NCBI GenBank assembly: GCA_030490835.1
Contig: CM059972.1
Location: forward strand, 8,896,264-8,960,263
Length of the DNA stretch: 64,000 bases
Source of the DNA: Annona cherimola
Lineage: Eukaryota; Streptophyta; Magnoliopsida; Magnoliales; Annonaceae
Direction of reading: 5' to 3'
Of the stretch, positions 33,493 through 45,300 are shown piece after piece. Below the pieces are notes generated by a model. The model did not search any database and was not told the DNA's origin. It saw nothing but the letters and a program-made list of their open reading frames with translations. The position numbers and the translations under genes are program-made. The first letter of the stretch is position 1. Every line of letters begins with the position of its first letter.

Positions 33493-35300
33493 TGTAACAG
33501 TCTGAACTAAAAATCAAAGTTTTTGCCTTAATTTTCGTTTCGAGTTGTTTAAAAATTTAGAATTTTTCCATATATTGAATAAAATCATTTCAAGGAGGTA
33601 ACCAAACTTGCACTAGTACATCCAAGCAATAGAGTTATTACAATCATGCCACATCAATACAAATCTTTACATCCAAGTCAAGCTATTTATTACATAAAAT
33701 AAATTAAAAAATTAGATAAATTCATCATGCCACCACCATCTTATTGGTCAACATCTCCTGGGTCATCTTAGAGTCAAAGGAAAAGGGTAAGCTCACAAAA
33801 ACTTAGTAAATGAGATAATGTCGTGCAATTAGGATCATAAGAATATGTCATCTTCTCACAATTGCTCAATTATTTAAGCCTTTAATACATCTTATATGTC
33901 ATCATTTTTTCTCAGAAATACTCAACTTTAAATTTGGGGATTGCTCTAAGGATTTATAACCTTAAATCCCTTAAGATACCCCTCTATCTTCAAAACTCAA
34001 ACTTCTATGCCTCATTTGGCTAATCTAGCCCTTCCATCGAACTCAAAAGGTCTAAATCCATAGGAAACAACCCTTGGATTATACAAATCGAACCTCTAAA
34101 GCTCAATTTACATCAACTTGAAGATGGACTCACCAAATGGTGCCATGTGTCCCTCAGCGTCGGTGATCCTGCCCGACTGGGCTTCTTGGTGGGCCGCGCT
34201 TTGGGCTTCACTGCCTGAGCTTTTGCCTGGGTTTCATCTCTGGGCTCTAAGCCCTAGGATGGCTAACTGGATCCTTCCCCTCAGGCCTATCACAATAGTT
34301 GGGCTCATTTGCTTCTGGGCTCAGCCTGGATCCAGCCCAGTTCCAAAAACTCACTTCCAGCTTCTAAAAATTACAGATTCTCTTGTTGTCTTCTTATTTT
34401 ACGGAAACCCCATGACAGCTGGTGATTTTCAGAAAACTACTAGGCGAAATTGTAAAATGTTCATAAATCTCGAAAATAGGCAATGACTTTCATTTTTCCA
34501 AGAGCCATTTATATAAGATATATATAATAATATTTTAATATTATTTTCATATATATCTCCTTTAAACATCTTAAATGCATTAATATTCCTCACATCAATA
34601 ATTTCGTTAACATATTTAATTTTAGGTCATCCAAGCATAATATGACGTACATAATTATACACATTAATTTATTTCACTCAAAATAAATTATAATTATGTC
34701 ATTATGCTTTCCATCTTGCCCAAATTATCATTATATTAAAAAATTCTCAAATTATTGATAATTCCTCACATAATTAATTTTAATATAAATAATACATTCC
34801 TCAAATAATTATGTGGTGTCCATAGTATAATCTCGGCATGATTAACGACCATAAAATCACACATTAGCATAATCACTAACATAATCATGTGACCATCCTC
34901 ATTAAATCATGCCACAATTAAAGACTAAATAGGATTCACTGAAACAACGAACACTCGTAATCGGATCCGTTTCATTTTGAAATTTGAATTTCAAACCGGT
35001 GGGGCACATAGAGCTCAAGAAGGCAAAATTATTCTTTATGCATTTGCCAAATACCAACACCTTAACTATTTAAGCATCTTGGGCTGTTGACTTAAATATT
35101 TATAACATTATATATAACCCAATTTGTTAAACGTAGGCGAGCTTAATTAGGCATGATCCATTAACACTTTACTTATTCCTGTGTCATTACTTGGTCATGT
35201 AGTCAATGGTCAAGATGTCTCCAAGATGTCCCATCAGCAGACACATCCTCATTTGACTAGTCAAATTTTAGTTTTTTCTCCTAATTATTGCACAAACAAA
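33493..35300. mobile_element. Possible solo LTR of a Ty3-type retrotransposon
   Basis: Begins TGTAACAGTCTGAAC, which resembles the TGTAACAGCCCG start common in plant Ty3 (Tekay-type) LTRs, and about 285 bases later has AAAGGAAAAGGGTAAGCTCACAAA with CTTAGTAAATGAGATAATG, also usual in those LTRs. A GC-richer patch (34118-34330) lies inside. No gag-pol remnant is near, hence solo LTR. The right end is not fixed and the call is tentative. Confidence 0.35.
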
Positions 35301-35904
35301 CTCTGAGATTACTTAAAGAGTATGTTTTGTGAGAAGTAAAAAAAGTGAGGGGAAATTTTGAAAACATAGAGTAAGAGTAAAAGAAAATAGAGATAAAATA
35401 AATGAAGTGTAGAAAAAGATGTCAAACGTAAATAAATGAGGATGATAATAGAAAAAGTGTGATAATTAGGTCATTAAGATATTAAATTAGATAAAAAAGT
35501 ATATAAAAATAAATAAGAAAGTTTTATTTATACTATTCCAAATATCATTTTTAGAGGTATTATATTTTATCTCATTTTTAACTCATATTACAATAATGCC
35601 CTCATCCCTCCTTACATCATTTGATCCGGGAGAACATAGTTCCCACTGCACACACCGAAGATTAGCTACTCTCCCACAGTATGAAATGGAGATAATTGCT
35701 CAAACAAAGCTAAGGGCATTGGAGCCTCTTACGATATTGCATGAACAACTTATTTTCAGCGTCGTGACCAACCAAGTGCCCCTCGGTTGGTTATACCAAA
35801 TATCATTACTCGTTAAGAAAGTAGAGTCAATTATATAAAAAAATAGAAAAAAAGTAAGAGAGCCATGTGATCTGACGTAATAGTAATTTATTTTACGACG
35901 AATT
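35301..35904. other. Intergenic DNA with a decayed MITE
   Basis: A family A-type element is suggested at 35318-35545 (GAGTATGTTTTGTGAGAAG ... AAGTTTTATTTATACTATTCCAAATATC). The open frames near 35596-35918 overlap on both strands and resemble nothing I know. Confidence 0.4.
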
Positions 35905-36264
35905 CCATATATACCCACATATTTTACTCCTAAATTTACTTCTACCTATGAATTTTCAAAACCTCCTCTTATACCCTATGAATTTTCATCATAATTCCAC
36001 TTATATTCATGCCGTTAGGGATCCGTTAAATGAGCCATTAGCCCCCTTATAAAATGATGAATGTGCCCAAGCTCTAGTACAATTTAAAATTATTTTATTT
36101 AAAGTTAAACATTCATATTTAAATAATATATGATTTTATAGTTGTAGAATTACTAAAAATTTATTATAATATGAATTTTTAGCCATAAAATTATAATTAT
36201 GGATGAACATATTAGTCATTTTTCAAAGAGTTAATGATCCTTTTAATGGATCCCTAATGGTGTG

Positions 36265-36272
36265 GGTATAAG
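36265..36272. repeat. hAT target-site duplication, left (GGTATAAG)
   Basis: GGTATAAG, identical to 40831-40838; eight bases is the rule for hAT elements. Confidence 0.9.
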
Positions 36273-36479
36273 TAGGGGTGGGAATCGGGGCGGGTCGACC
36301 CGTGACCCGCCCCGACCCGACCCTGTTTTATACCGGGGCGGGGGCGGAGTATGTACCCGGGCGGGGCGGGTCGCAGTGTTGAAAATGTTTAAAAAGAGCG
36401 GGTCGGGGCGGACCTGGCGGATCCCGACCCGCTTATACCGCTGACCCGTCCCGACCCGCTGACTGTAGTCATGCCTGTT

Positions 36480-37080
36480 TATTACTCTGCTCGAGCATCC
36501 TAAGCTAAATCCCTAGTTTCAATCGTCTCCCTGCTTCCCTCAGTCGGCTTTCACATCGCCGTCCCTCCTTCCCACAGCAACCGCCGGCATCCTTGTCGTC
36601 GTCCCCGCTCGAGGCCAGCGTCTGGCCGTCTGCCATCACCGTCGAGCAGTAGCGTCTTCCCACTTGAGCAGCATCTTCTCACTGAGCAGCAGCGTCTTCC
36701 CTGTCATCGCCATCGCTAGCGTCGTGACCATTCCGGCTTCAGCAGCAGCTGTTGCTGTCCCCGCTCGAGGCGAACGTCTGCCATCGCCGTCGAGCATTAG
36801 CATCTTCTCACTCGAGCAGCGTCTGCCCTATCGTCACCGTCGCTGTCGCCGTGGCCATTCCGGCTCGAGCAGTAGCTGTCGCCTTCGCCATTGCAGATTT
36901 GCAGCCTATTGTTGTCATTCCCTCCTGCATCTACCACCTGAACGGCTGAATCGTCATTCCCTCCCGCCCGCATCTGCAGCCTAAATCGCCTCTGACAACA
37001 GTAGTTGTTCCCGTAGCCGTCCCCATTCCGGCAGCTGTCGCTGTCACCGTCCACACAGAAGCAGCAGCAGCAACAGGTAT
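36480..37080 (+). other. GC-rich leader region of the hAT element
   Basis: Much richer in GC than the rest of the element, with GAGCAGCAGCGTCTTCC-like and GTCCCCGCTCGAGGC-like phrases repeated imperfectly (for example 36602 and 36757). Overlapping open frames on both strands are low-complexity and judged noncoding. Probably 5' UTR or a first noncoding exon of the transposase transcript. Confidence 0.45.
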
Positions 37081-37132
37081 CATGCATTGGTTATTTGGAA
37101 TAAATAATTGCAATATATTTATTAATAAAAAT

Positions 37133-37280
37133 AGTTGCAGCATGATTAATTGGTTATTTCTGTTTGACATTGATATCATGCATTGTTTAACCCAATAGTT
37201 GCAGCATGATTAATTGGTTATTTCTATTTGACATTGATATCATGCATTGTTTAACCCAATAGTTGCAGCATGATTAATTG
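37133..37280. repeat. Tandem repeat, 64-bp period, 2.3 units
   Basis: AGTTGCAGCATGATTAATTGG starts at 37133, 37197 and 37261. The first two full units are nearly identical (one difference seen). Confidence 0.9.
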
Positions 37281-37308
37281 GAAATATTTTTTTGATTTTT
37301 CCCCAAAG

Positions 37309-37371
37309 TGCAAATGATATGATTTAATATTTACAAAATGCAAATGATATGATTTAATATTTACAAAATAC
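37309..37371. repeat. Tandem repeat, 31-bp period, two units
   Basis: TGCAAATGATATGATTTAAT with ATTTACAAAA is repeated twice in a row, in the probable intron before the transposase start. Confidence 0.9.
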
Positions 37372-37588
37372 TTCTGCTTCTACTTATTAATGTAGATTAG
37401 ATTTCTACAAAACTCTCAAATACTTGCATTCAAATGTTTGATATCTAAATGGATTAGATTTTATCTAAATGTTTGATATGTTTATATGCATTATATTTAG
37501 TAATATGCTTGTATTATGTTTGGATTTTGATTTCTTGTATTTGTAATTATTTTTAGGCATTGCATTGGATATAACATATCATAAGAAT

Positions 37589-39937
37589 ATGAGTTTGGAT
37601 GTTGACGAGAATGTGGAGAAATATATGGTGGAGAATGTGGAAGAGAAACAAGTGGTGGATGTGGATGTAGATGTAGAAAATGTTACACCAAATGCTAATG
37701 AAAAAACTGCAGAAGATGAAAATAATCCACCTACCAATTACAAGCTTACTTCTTCGGTGTGGAATCATTTTACTAAAAATGAAAAGATACCTGGTAAAGA
37801 GCCAACTACCTCATGTAATTACTGCAAAAGGCTTTTTAAGTGTGCTAGTAAATATGGTACTAGTTCACTTTCAAGGCATATCCAAAGATGCAAAGATTTT
37901 CCAAAGTTGGGGCAAAATAAGAGGCAGAAGCTGTTGACATTCTCTTCACCACAGTCCAACATTAATAGAGAACAGGTTCTCAGTGTATGGGAATTTGACC
38001 AAGATAAATGCAGAAAGGGACTTGCTGAAATGATTATCATAGATGAAAAACCATTTAAGATTGTCGAGCATGAGGGACTGAAGAAATGGATTAGCATGTT
38101 GCAGCCGCAATTTAAATGGGTAGCTAGGAAAATTGTTGCTAGTGATTGTCTTGCAATTTATGAAGCCGAGAAAAAAAAATTAAAGAAATTGTTTGAAGAT
38201 AAAGTTCAAAGGGTGAGTTTGACCACAGATTTGTGGACTTCCATTTCGAATGATGGTTATATGTGTCTTACAGCGCACTACATTGATGATGAATGGAAGT
38301 TACACAAGAAAATAATTAACTTTTTTATGCTCCCACCTCCACACACTGGCGATGCCATTGCTCAAGCAGTCGAGGATTGTTTGTTAGGTTGGGGGTTGAA
38401 TAGAATCACCACTTTGACTGTAGATAATGCATCTGCAAATGATGTTGCCTTGAAAATTTTAAGGAGAATGTTAGTTAAAAGAGGATTTCTAGCAGGCGAT
38501 GGTGACCATTTTCACGTACGTTGTGCTGCCCATATTGTTAACTTGATTGTGCGAGAAGGGTTGCATAACGTTAATGAATCGATTAACAGAATTCGAAGGT
38601 GTGTTAGATTTGTAAGAGGTTCTCCACAAAGATAATATAGTTTTAAAGTATGCTGTGAGAAGGAAGAAATTAGTTCTAAACTTGGACTGTGCATGGATGT
38701 TCCTACAAGGTGGAATTCTACTTATTTAATGTTGGAAAAAGCTTTGAAGTATCAAAAAGTTTTTGACCGGCTTGTCTTATATGATGCTGCATTTGCAAAG
38801 GAAGATACTCCCAATGATAATGATTGGAGAATTGGTAAAGCTATGTGTTCCTTTTTGGAACATTTTTATGAAGTTACAACCACATTATCTGGAACCTCAT
38901 ATGTTACTTCCTCTCTATACTTGGAAGAAGTCCATAAGATTGAAAGTCTGTTATTTGAATTTTCGACATCAAAAGATTTAGTCCTCAGAGACATTTCAAG
39001 GAAAATGAAACAAAAATTTGATAAGTATTGGGGTACTTTTGATAAAATTAACATGTGGTTGTTGGTTGCAAATGTATTGGATCCAAGATGCAAGTTGAAG
39101 TTTCTGAAATTCTGTTATTCACAGATATATGATGTTGACAAGGTTAAGGAAATAATAAATACTGTGATGATTGAATTTGAAACCCTTTTCAAGGTCTATG
39201 AGGCACAATTTTCTGCTTCAACAAAACCGAAAATTGAAGCCCCCACACAAACAAAGAGAAAAGGACCATCAAGAGCAGCATATTTGAAGTTCTTAGCAGT
39301 GGATGAGACAGAAAATGAGAAAACAGAGATTCATCGATACTTAGAAGAGCATATTGTGGTAGAAGATGATGGTTTTGACATTTTAGCATGGTGGAAAGTA
39401 AATGCATATAAGTATAAAATATTATCTCATATGACACGTGATTTATTAACCATTCCTGTGTCCACTGTTGCCTCAGAGTCAGCTTTTAGTACGAGTGGAC
39501 GTGTGCTTGATTCATATAGGAGTTCTTTATCTCCAAAACTCGTGGAATGTTTAATTTGTGCTCGAGATTGGATAAGGTCAAAGCCAAAAGTAGATGAATT
39601 TGAAGAAGATGCGGAGGAACTTACCACCAACATTACAGGTAACTTATATACTTCAATATCTAACTCTCTTACTTGAACTTAGGATATACATTTTATTTTT
39701 TTATAAATAAAGTCATTAACTAATTGATTTTTGTACATGTTGCAGCTATTCAAGATGAAGTTGGAGAAGGTAGCAGTCTTCCTCCTCGTCTTCCTGCAAG
39801 TGCAAAGGTTTTAAGCATTAATCTTCTTTCATATTTTTTATTTTTTTTTCTTATTCTATTAGCTTGTGATGCTATTGTATTACTAATAAAATAATATTTT
39901 GAATTTTCAGGGAAAAGGCATTGTTATCGATGGATGA
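37589..39937 (+). pseudogene. hAT transposase (BED finger, RICESLEEPER-like), one internal stop
   Basis: Start ATG at 37589. Exons 37589-39638, 39746-39807 and 39911-39937 join in frame to 713 codons, the normal length for this family. An acidic N-terminus is followed by a BED zinc finger (W58, C76, C79, H97, C101), the RNase H-like core with TTDLWTS and TVDNASAND, and the hAT dimerisation domain (about 595-665) with SESAFSTSGR. A single TAA at 38633-38635 (codon 349) interrupts an otherwise open frame, between the VRGSPQR and CCEKEEISSK blocks. An alternative upstream start, not ATG, would be possible only with splicing at the AG before 37556. As it stands the copy should make only a 348-residue N-terminal protein with the DNA-binding finger. 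Confidence 0.85.
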
Positions 39938-40619
39938 ACTTAGGAAAAGATGACAATGAAGAATAATTTGCTTTATATTTTTATTATGAACATTATATGA
40001 TAAAAACATATGTTTAAGTTTAATTTGTTGAACAAAATATATGTATCTCCAGTATATTTGCTAAACTTAGAATTTTTCCTATTAAATGATGAAGGATTTA
40101 TGCTATCAATTCTCTATTAGTTATACTTTTTAATTTTTATATGTGTGTATATCGTTATTTAATTGTGATCGAAAGTGTTATGGGTTGTAGTTTTATTTTA
40201 TTGATTGCATTACATAGGTGTTATTCAGGCCATGCCTTCTAGAAACTTTCATTACAACACAAAAGTATTATCAAGATTTTTTATACTTTTCAGGTAAAAC
40301 TGCTCTCCTGCTACATACTTAAACAGTTATCATTTTAATTCTAATTGTGACATCATTATTATTTTTGTTGAAGGTAAACAACAAAAGACATAGAATGAGT
40401 TCAAACAATTAGTGGTTCAATATTCAAATTGTAAACAAAATTTTGAATGAGGTATGTTTCATTAACTTGTTCTTATATAGGTGAATAAATACTCATGTTT
40501 TATTTAAGTATTTAGATTTTACTTTGACTGATTAGTAATAGATTGGAGCATATAGTAGTTAAATTTAATACATATATGTCTTTATACTTGATGAGTTCAT
40601 AAATTCGTAAAAATTTCTT

Positions 40620-40815
40620 ACTTGACCCGTAGTTTTTACCCGACCCGTCGTCCCGAAACCGACCCGTTCCCGACCCGAATTTTGTCCCAATACCGAGTGA
40701 AAAAAAATAAGGGTCAAACCGACCTTGTCCCGACCCGGAAAAAAATAAGGGTCAAACCAGATTTTTGAAAGGTAGTGTCAGGGTTGGGCACACCCTGACC
40801 CGCCCCGACCCGCCC
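40620..40815. repeat. Right subterminal ACCCG array of the hAT element
   Basis: GACCCG or CGACCC recurs more than ten times up to the terminal repeat, mirroring the left end at 36290-36470. Confidence 0.8.
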
Positions 40816-40830
40816 CGATTCCCACCCCTA

Positions 40831-40838
40831 GGTATAAG
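40831..40838. repeat. hAT target-site duplication, right (GGTATAAG)
   Basis: Identical to 36265-36272. Confidence 0.9.
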
Positions 40839-40940
40839 TGGAATTATGATGAAAATTCATGGGTATGAAAGAAATTTTTAAAAATTCTTGAATATAAGTA
40901 AAATTATGAGTTAAATTTCTAAGCGTATAAAAAATTTACC

Positions 40941-42356
40941 CTTTTTTTACATACTAAACAGAAACGTATCATGCTCTCACGCGGTGCATAATTCGCTGCT
41001 TGTCGAAACTTGTTGATTATCCTAGACTTGCAAAGTTTTCGTGACATGTGCTTCTTCGTCACCAAGCTGCTCTCCCCTCGGAGATTTTCATCCTTCCTCT
41101 CTCACCGCCCGACCTAGGGGAGTCTCGCTGCTGCTACGGCTCTCAGCATCGTCTCCTTAGCTCTTCAGTGGTTCTGCCTTTTTGAGATCGTGCACTTCTT
41201 TGCCATCAGTTTGCTCTCTCTTTGAATTTTGTCCTTCTTCTCTCATATTCAATTGCTATTTGGCTTCTCGCACCCTAAGTTGGTGTTGTTCGAAGGTCTA
41301 AGTTCTCCTTCTTCCAGTAGGCCTCTCCCCTCCCTCCCTCCCTCTGTCATTGCCCCCGTCTATTTTTAATTTCTCTGCTAATATTAACGCTCTTATTCTC
41401 TCTCTTTCTTTCTAGATGCGTGATTCAATCATTGAAGTCTCTGACAACGTTTCCATTGCTGCCATCTAGCACGTCATTGACAAGTATATTGTTTTAGTTG
41501 TTTTGGAACTTTTCCTTTGAATATCTGATGGTCTTTACTTGCTGATTCTTCACACGAACACTAAATATTCTAGCAGTTACATGATTGTATTATCGTGTTA
41601 TGGTTGCATAATTTATGCTCTGCCTTGTTGTTTTTGAAATACAATTAGGATACTCATATGGCTCACGAGTGTATGGAAAGTAATCAACCTACCCTGCATC
41701 ACAAGTTGCTTCATTTATGAGTGAATCTAAGGAAAAAAAAGTTAGGAAGTTATACATATAACCTATTAATAACCCATCAACCTGTTTATTAAATAAGTTA
41801 TGAATGGGTCAAGGTAGAAATTTTTTAAATGAGTTAATAAACACATCAGAGTTACGATATTTTCAATGAGTTGAGACTATGATTAGGCTCCATCCAACCC
41901 AATCCATTAACACTCATTAATATATCTATTTTAACTTTATTTACTTTACTCTTTTGCATTATTCCTGTCCTATCATATTATTTTTATACATTTTAAAATT
42001 AAATAATTATAGAAATTAAAAAGTTTTAATCTAGACTATTTTTACTCGTTCACAAGCACACCCTTGCATATTAAAAATGCTATTTACGAGAAGGACAACA
42101 GGCGGCGTCCTTTAATTGATCCACGCAGGAGTGCCAGTGCAGGCTAGACACTCCCCACGGAGCAAGCGAAGACAGTGCGCGGGAAAGCCACATGGCGGCC
42201 TCCAATTGGCCCAGCAACACCGCGAACAGAGACCCGGACGAGAAAATGACTACTTTCTGCGGTCCATCATCCACACAGTAGAAAGAGGAAAGGGGGAAAA
42301 AATGTATCAATCATCCTCCAATTCCTAGCCGTCCTCGAGAGACGCAGAGAGTTTGT
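40941..42356 (+). other. Upstream region of HRD3A
   Basis: A CT-rich, less AT-rich stretch (41020-41420, with CCCTCCCTCCCTC) does not read as a known protein. A fragment of the hAT MITE at 21629 lies at about 41720-41935 (AACCTATTAATAACCCATC ... CCATTAACACTCATTAATA). The 270 bases before the ATG are GC-richer and should contain the promoter and 5' UTR of HRD3A. Confidence 0.45.
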
Positions 42357-45300
42357 ATGCGCTCTACGGCTCTACCAATGCGTCGGGTCAGAAGATTTCT
42401 CTTCTCTGTCACACTCCTCGTCTTCCTCCCTCTGTCCGTCCATTCCCGCCCCTTCGTTCTCATCCTCAGCAAAGACGATCTCAAAGACAACCCCCCTTCT
42501 TCCGACGACTCCTCCTCCTCCGGCGACTCATCAGACTGGGATGAGTTCGGTGATTCCCACACGCTGTCGGAGGACGACCTTGATCCCGGCTCCTGGCGCC
42601 CCATCCTCGACCCCACCTCCTCCAATTCCTCCGCCTCCGCCTCCGCGGCTCCTCCCTCTGAGCTCGAAATCCTCTATCTCGATGGCGTCCGGAGGATTAT
42701 CACCGCTGCCTCCGATGGCAAGCCCAGCCTGATGAGGGAAGCCGCGTCCGAGATGGAGGCTCTGGTAGCCCGGGGGTTCCCTCACGCCCAGTCGGTCGTG
42801 GCATTCCTTCATGGCATGGGCTGCTCCAGAGATCAGAGCGCTGCCAAGGCCTTCTTGTACCACCACTTCGCTGCCGAGGGCGGCAATATGCAGTCCAAGA
42901 TGGCCCTCGCGTACACCTACTTCCGTCAAGAGGTGAGAGAGCTCGTCCAACCTAACCCTAGATCAGGAAGTTGGGGCTGTAGTGGGGTGGTGATGTCATC
43001 CGGTAGGATCCGGCGGTATGGATGGCTGCTGACAGCCAATAGGTTGTCTCGAAAAAAAAATTTCTGAACTTCGAAATGTGAATTAATGACTAATAACAAA
43101 TATTGGTTTGACTGGGATGGATCAACAAGGATGTGCGTGATCTGCCTCATATGCCCACAGTGTTAATCATTCTAAAGAATGCTGAATTTGAATTTGAAGA
43201 CTTGAAATCAGTGAGCTTTGCTTTTGCAAGTTCAATTCAGTAAATGATTACTATATGAAATATAAAAAAAAAAAGAGCAATTAAATGGTTACTGTTGCAT
43301 TGCCACTAGAATCCTTACTTACTTCCAATTGGATGATACTTTGTAACATCCATGTTGTTCCACCATATGATTTCTGGAAGGAAGAATTTTAATTTTGCAT
43401 AATGCCAGGCACATTGAAACTACATGATATGAATGGTTCTGTTTCACAGTCTAGGTGCTTCTTTTTTGTTGCAGATGTATGAGAAGGCTGTTAAGCTGTA
43501 TGCTGAACTAGCTGAATCTGCAGTTGCAAGCTTCTTGATTTCCAAGGACCCACCAGTGATTGAGCCTGTTAGGATCCATTCTGGAGCTGAAGAGAATAAA
43601 GAGGCATTGAGGAAATCTCGTGGAGAAGAGGATGAGGACTTCCAGATTACGGAGTACCAAGCACAGAAGGGGAATGCTGCAGCAATGTACAAAATTGGCA
43701 TATACTATTATTTTGGTTTGAGAGGGGTGAGGCGTGACCACACAAAAGCCTTATTTTGGTTTCTGAAAGCTGTAGAAAAAGGAGAGCCAAGATCCATGGA
43801 GCTTCTTGGGGAAATGTATGCGAGGGGAGCTGGAGTAGAGAGGAACTACACGAAGGCACTCGAATGGCTTACGCTTGCATCAAAACAGCAACATTTTTCT
43901 GCTTATAATGGGATGGGTTATTTGTATGTCAAAGGGTTTGGAGTAGACAAGAAGAATTTTACCAAAGTAAGTTTCATATTTCTATCTTTTTTTGTGAATC
44001 TTTAGTTTTCTCCCATCTAATTTCTTCAGTGCTTTGCATGTTAGTACGTGACAATGAATTTTGGCTGGTTTTTCCTAAATTTAAGGTGGAATACTGAGAA
44101 TGAAATAAGGGACAGAAAATGTCTTTTTTGGTTAATATGTTCTCTCTCACAACACTTCTCTTGCTTGATATTATATGCAAGATCTTCAAGGGCATATGGT
44201 ATGGTAAAATGTTTAAAGGCTAGGACCATATATGCTCTGATCCACTTCAGCTTATTATGCTGTGGATGGATAGTGGAACAAGAATGGTACATAGCCACTG
44301 ACCCATGTATCATAATTATGGCCTTGTGGGCTTTTGGTTGAAGTAATGGTAGTGATAACTAGGACGCCGATCCAAGCATGCAGCGCTGCATGCTCCCGGG
44401 CGCATAGGATCGGCGTCCTGATAACTAGGGATATGTTTAGGGACACTTTTTTGACTCTAGGAGTTCAGATTCTGCATGCATTTGTTAAATGCCAGTGTTC
44501 TGGAAAAAGTGGTAGAATTTTATTCTTAGAGTTCGAAAGACACTTTTTTAAAGGAATAACTATTGTAATTATTTTGCTATATATTTTTAATGAAAGCTTC
44601 ATTACAGTAGGAAGCTTCTCAAAAATTATAAACTAAAAGGCCCCTGCTTAGAAGCTTTTCTAGGATCCTATGTAGAACAAGGACAAATCTTCTTGAATGG
44701 TTGCGAAACCTTTACTCTTCTTTTTTTGTTTTTTTTGAGGTCGAACACCTGTAATCTTGTGGTGTGATTCTGTTGATCAATGTAATGTTCTTTTGTGTTA
44801 CTTTTCATGTTTTGTAACTGAAGCATATCTTTATTGTCAGAACAGTTACATTTGAGATTGTTCATCATACAATCTAGATTACATGCTGCATATATTCTAT
44901 TCAGCAGAAGTCAGAAATAGCTTTAAGCTAATGATGGCATGAGGCAGAAAATGGTGTGCAGGCGGCACAGATGGTGGGCATTTTCTTTTGGATACAGGGA
45001 TTCAACAAGCAATCCTAGCAAAAATAATTCATTGAACAGAAAAATCTGTCCAGTTCATGTTACTTTTGATCTCCCTGCTTGTCAAGGTAATGTATTCCTT
45101 AATCTTTGCAGGCCAAAGAATACTTCGAGAAGGCTGCAGAGAATGATGAGCCTGGAGGACATTATAATCTGGGTGTGCTATACCTCAAAGGAATTGGTGT
45201 GAAAAGGGATGTGAAGACTGCCTGCAAGCATTTCATTACTGCCGCCAATGCTGGTCAGCCGAAGGCATTTTACCAGTTAGCAAAGATGTTTCAAACAGGG

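Larger units (their letters stand above)
36273..40830 (+). mobile_element. Complete hAT transposon, 4558 bp
   Basis: The terminal inverted repeats begin TAGGGGTGGGAATCGGGGCG and end in the exact inverse ...CGATTCCCACCCCTA. They are flanked by a perfect 8-bp duplication. Both subterminal regions (36290-36470 and 40620-40815) are packed with ACCCG / CGGGT motifs, a likely transposase binding array. One gene on plus, a BED-finger hAT transposase (37589-39937), has a single internal stop. A GC-rich leader (36480-37080) and two small tandem repeats precede it. Perfect target copies point to a fairly recent insertion. Confidence 0.92.
35905..40940. mobile_element. Older inverted-repeat element interrupted by the hAT transposon
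   Basis: The left arm (about 35905-36050) contains CATGAATTTTCATCATAATTCCACTTATA-type sequence. Its reverse complement is formed by 36215-36272 joined to 40831-40940, across the hAT insertion. Without the 4.56-kb insertion and one target copy the element would be about 480 bp with arms of about 150 bp. Its centre (36060-36200) is AT-rich and noncoding. Confidence 0.7.

Noticed and set aside
33140..36200. A gene in the spacer between the kinase and the hAT element
   Set aside because: Only short, AT-rich frames without motifs; a GC-richer patch at 34118-34486 lies within LTR-like DNA.
36664..37179. Several overlapping open frames on both strands in the GC-rich hAT leader
   Set aside because: Low-complexity Ser/Arg/Ala or Cys/Gly/Asp readings made by imperfect repeats; no domain and they lie inside a transposon leader.
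37565..37588. Transposase start at 37565
   Set aside because: The codon there is TTG, and an acceptor-like AG lies just before; the first ATG in frame is at 37589.
42116..43150. Open frames overlapping HRD3A exon 1 on both strands
   Set aside because: Shadows of a GC-rich, serine/proline-rich exon; the HRD3A frame alone has family motifs and sound splice sites.
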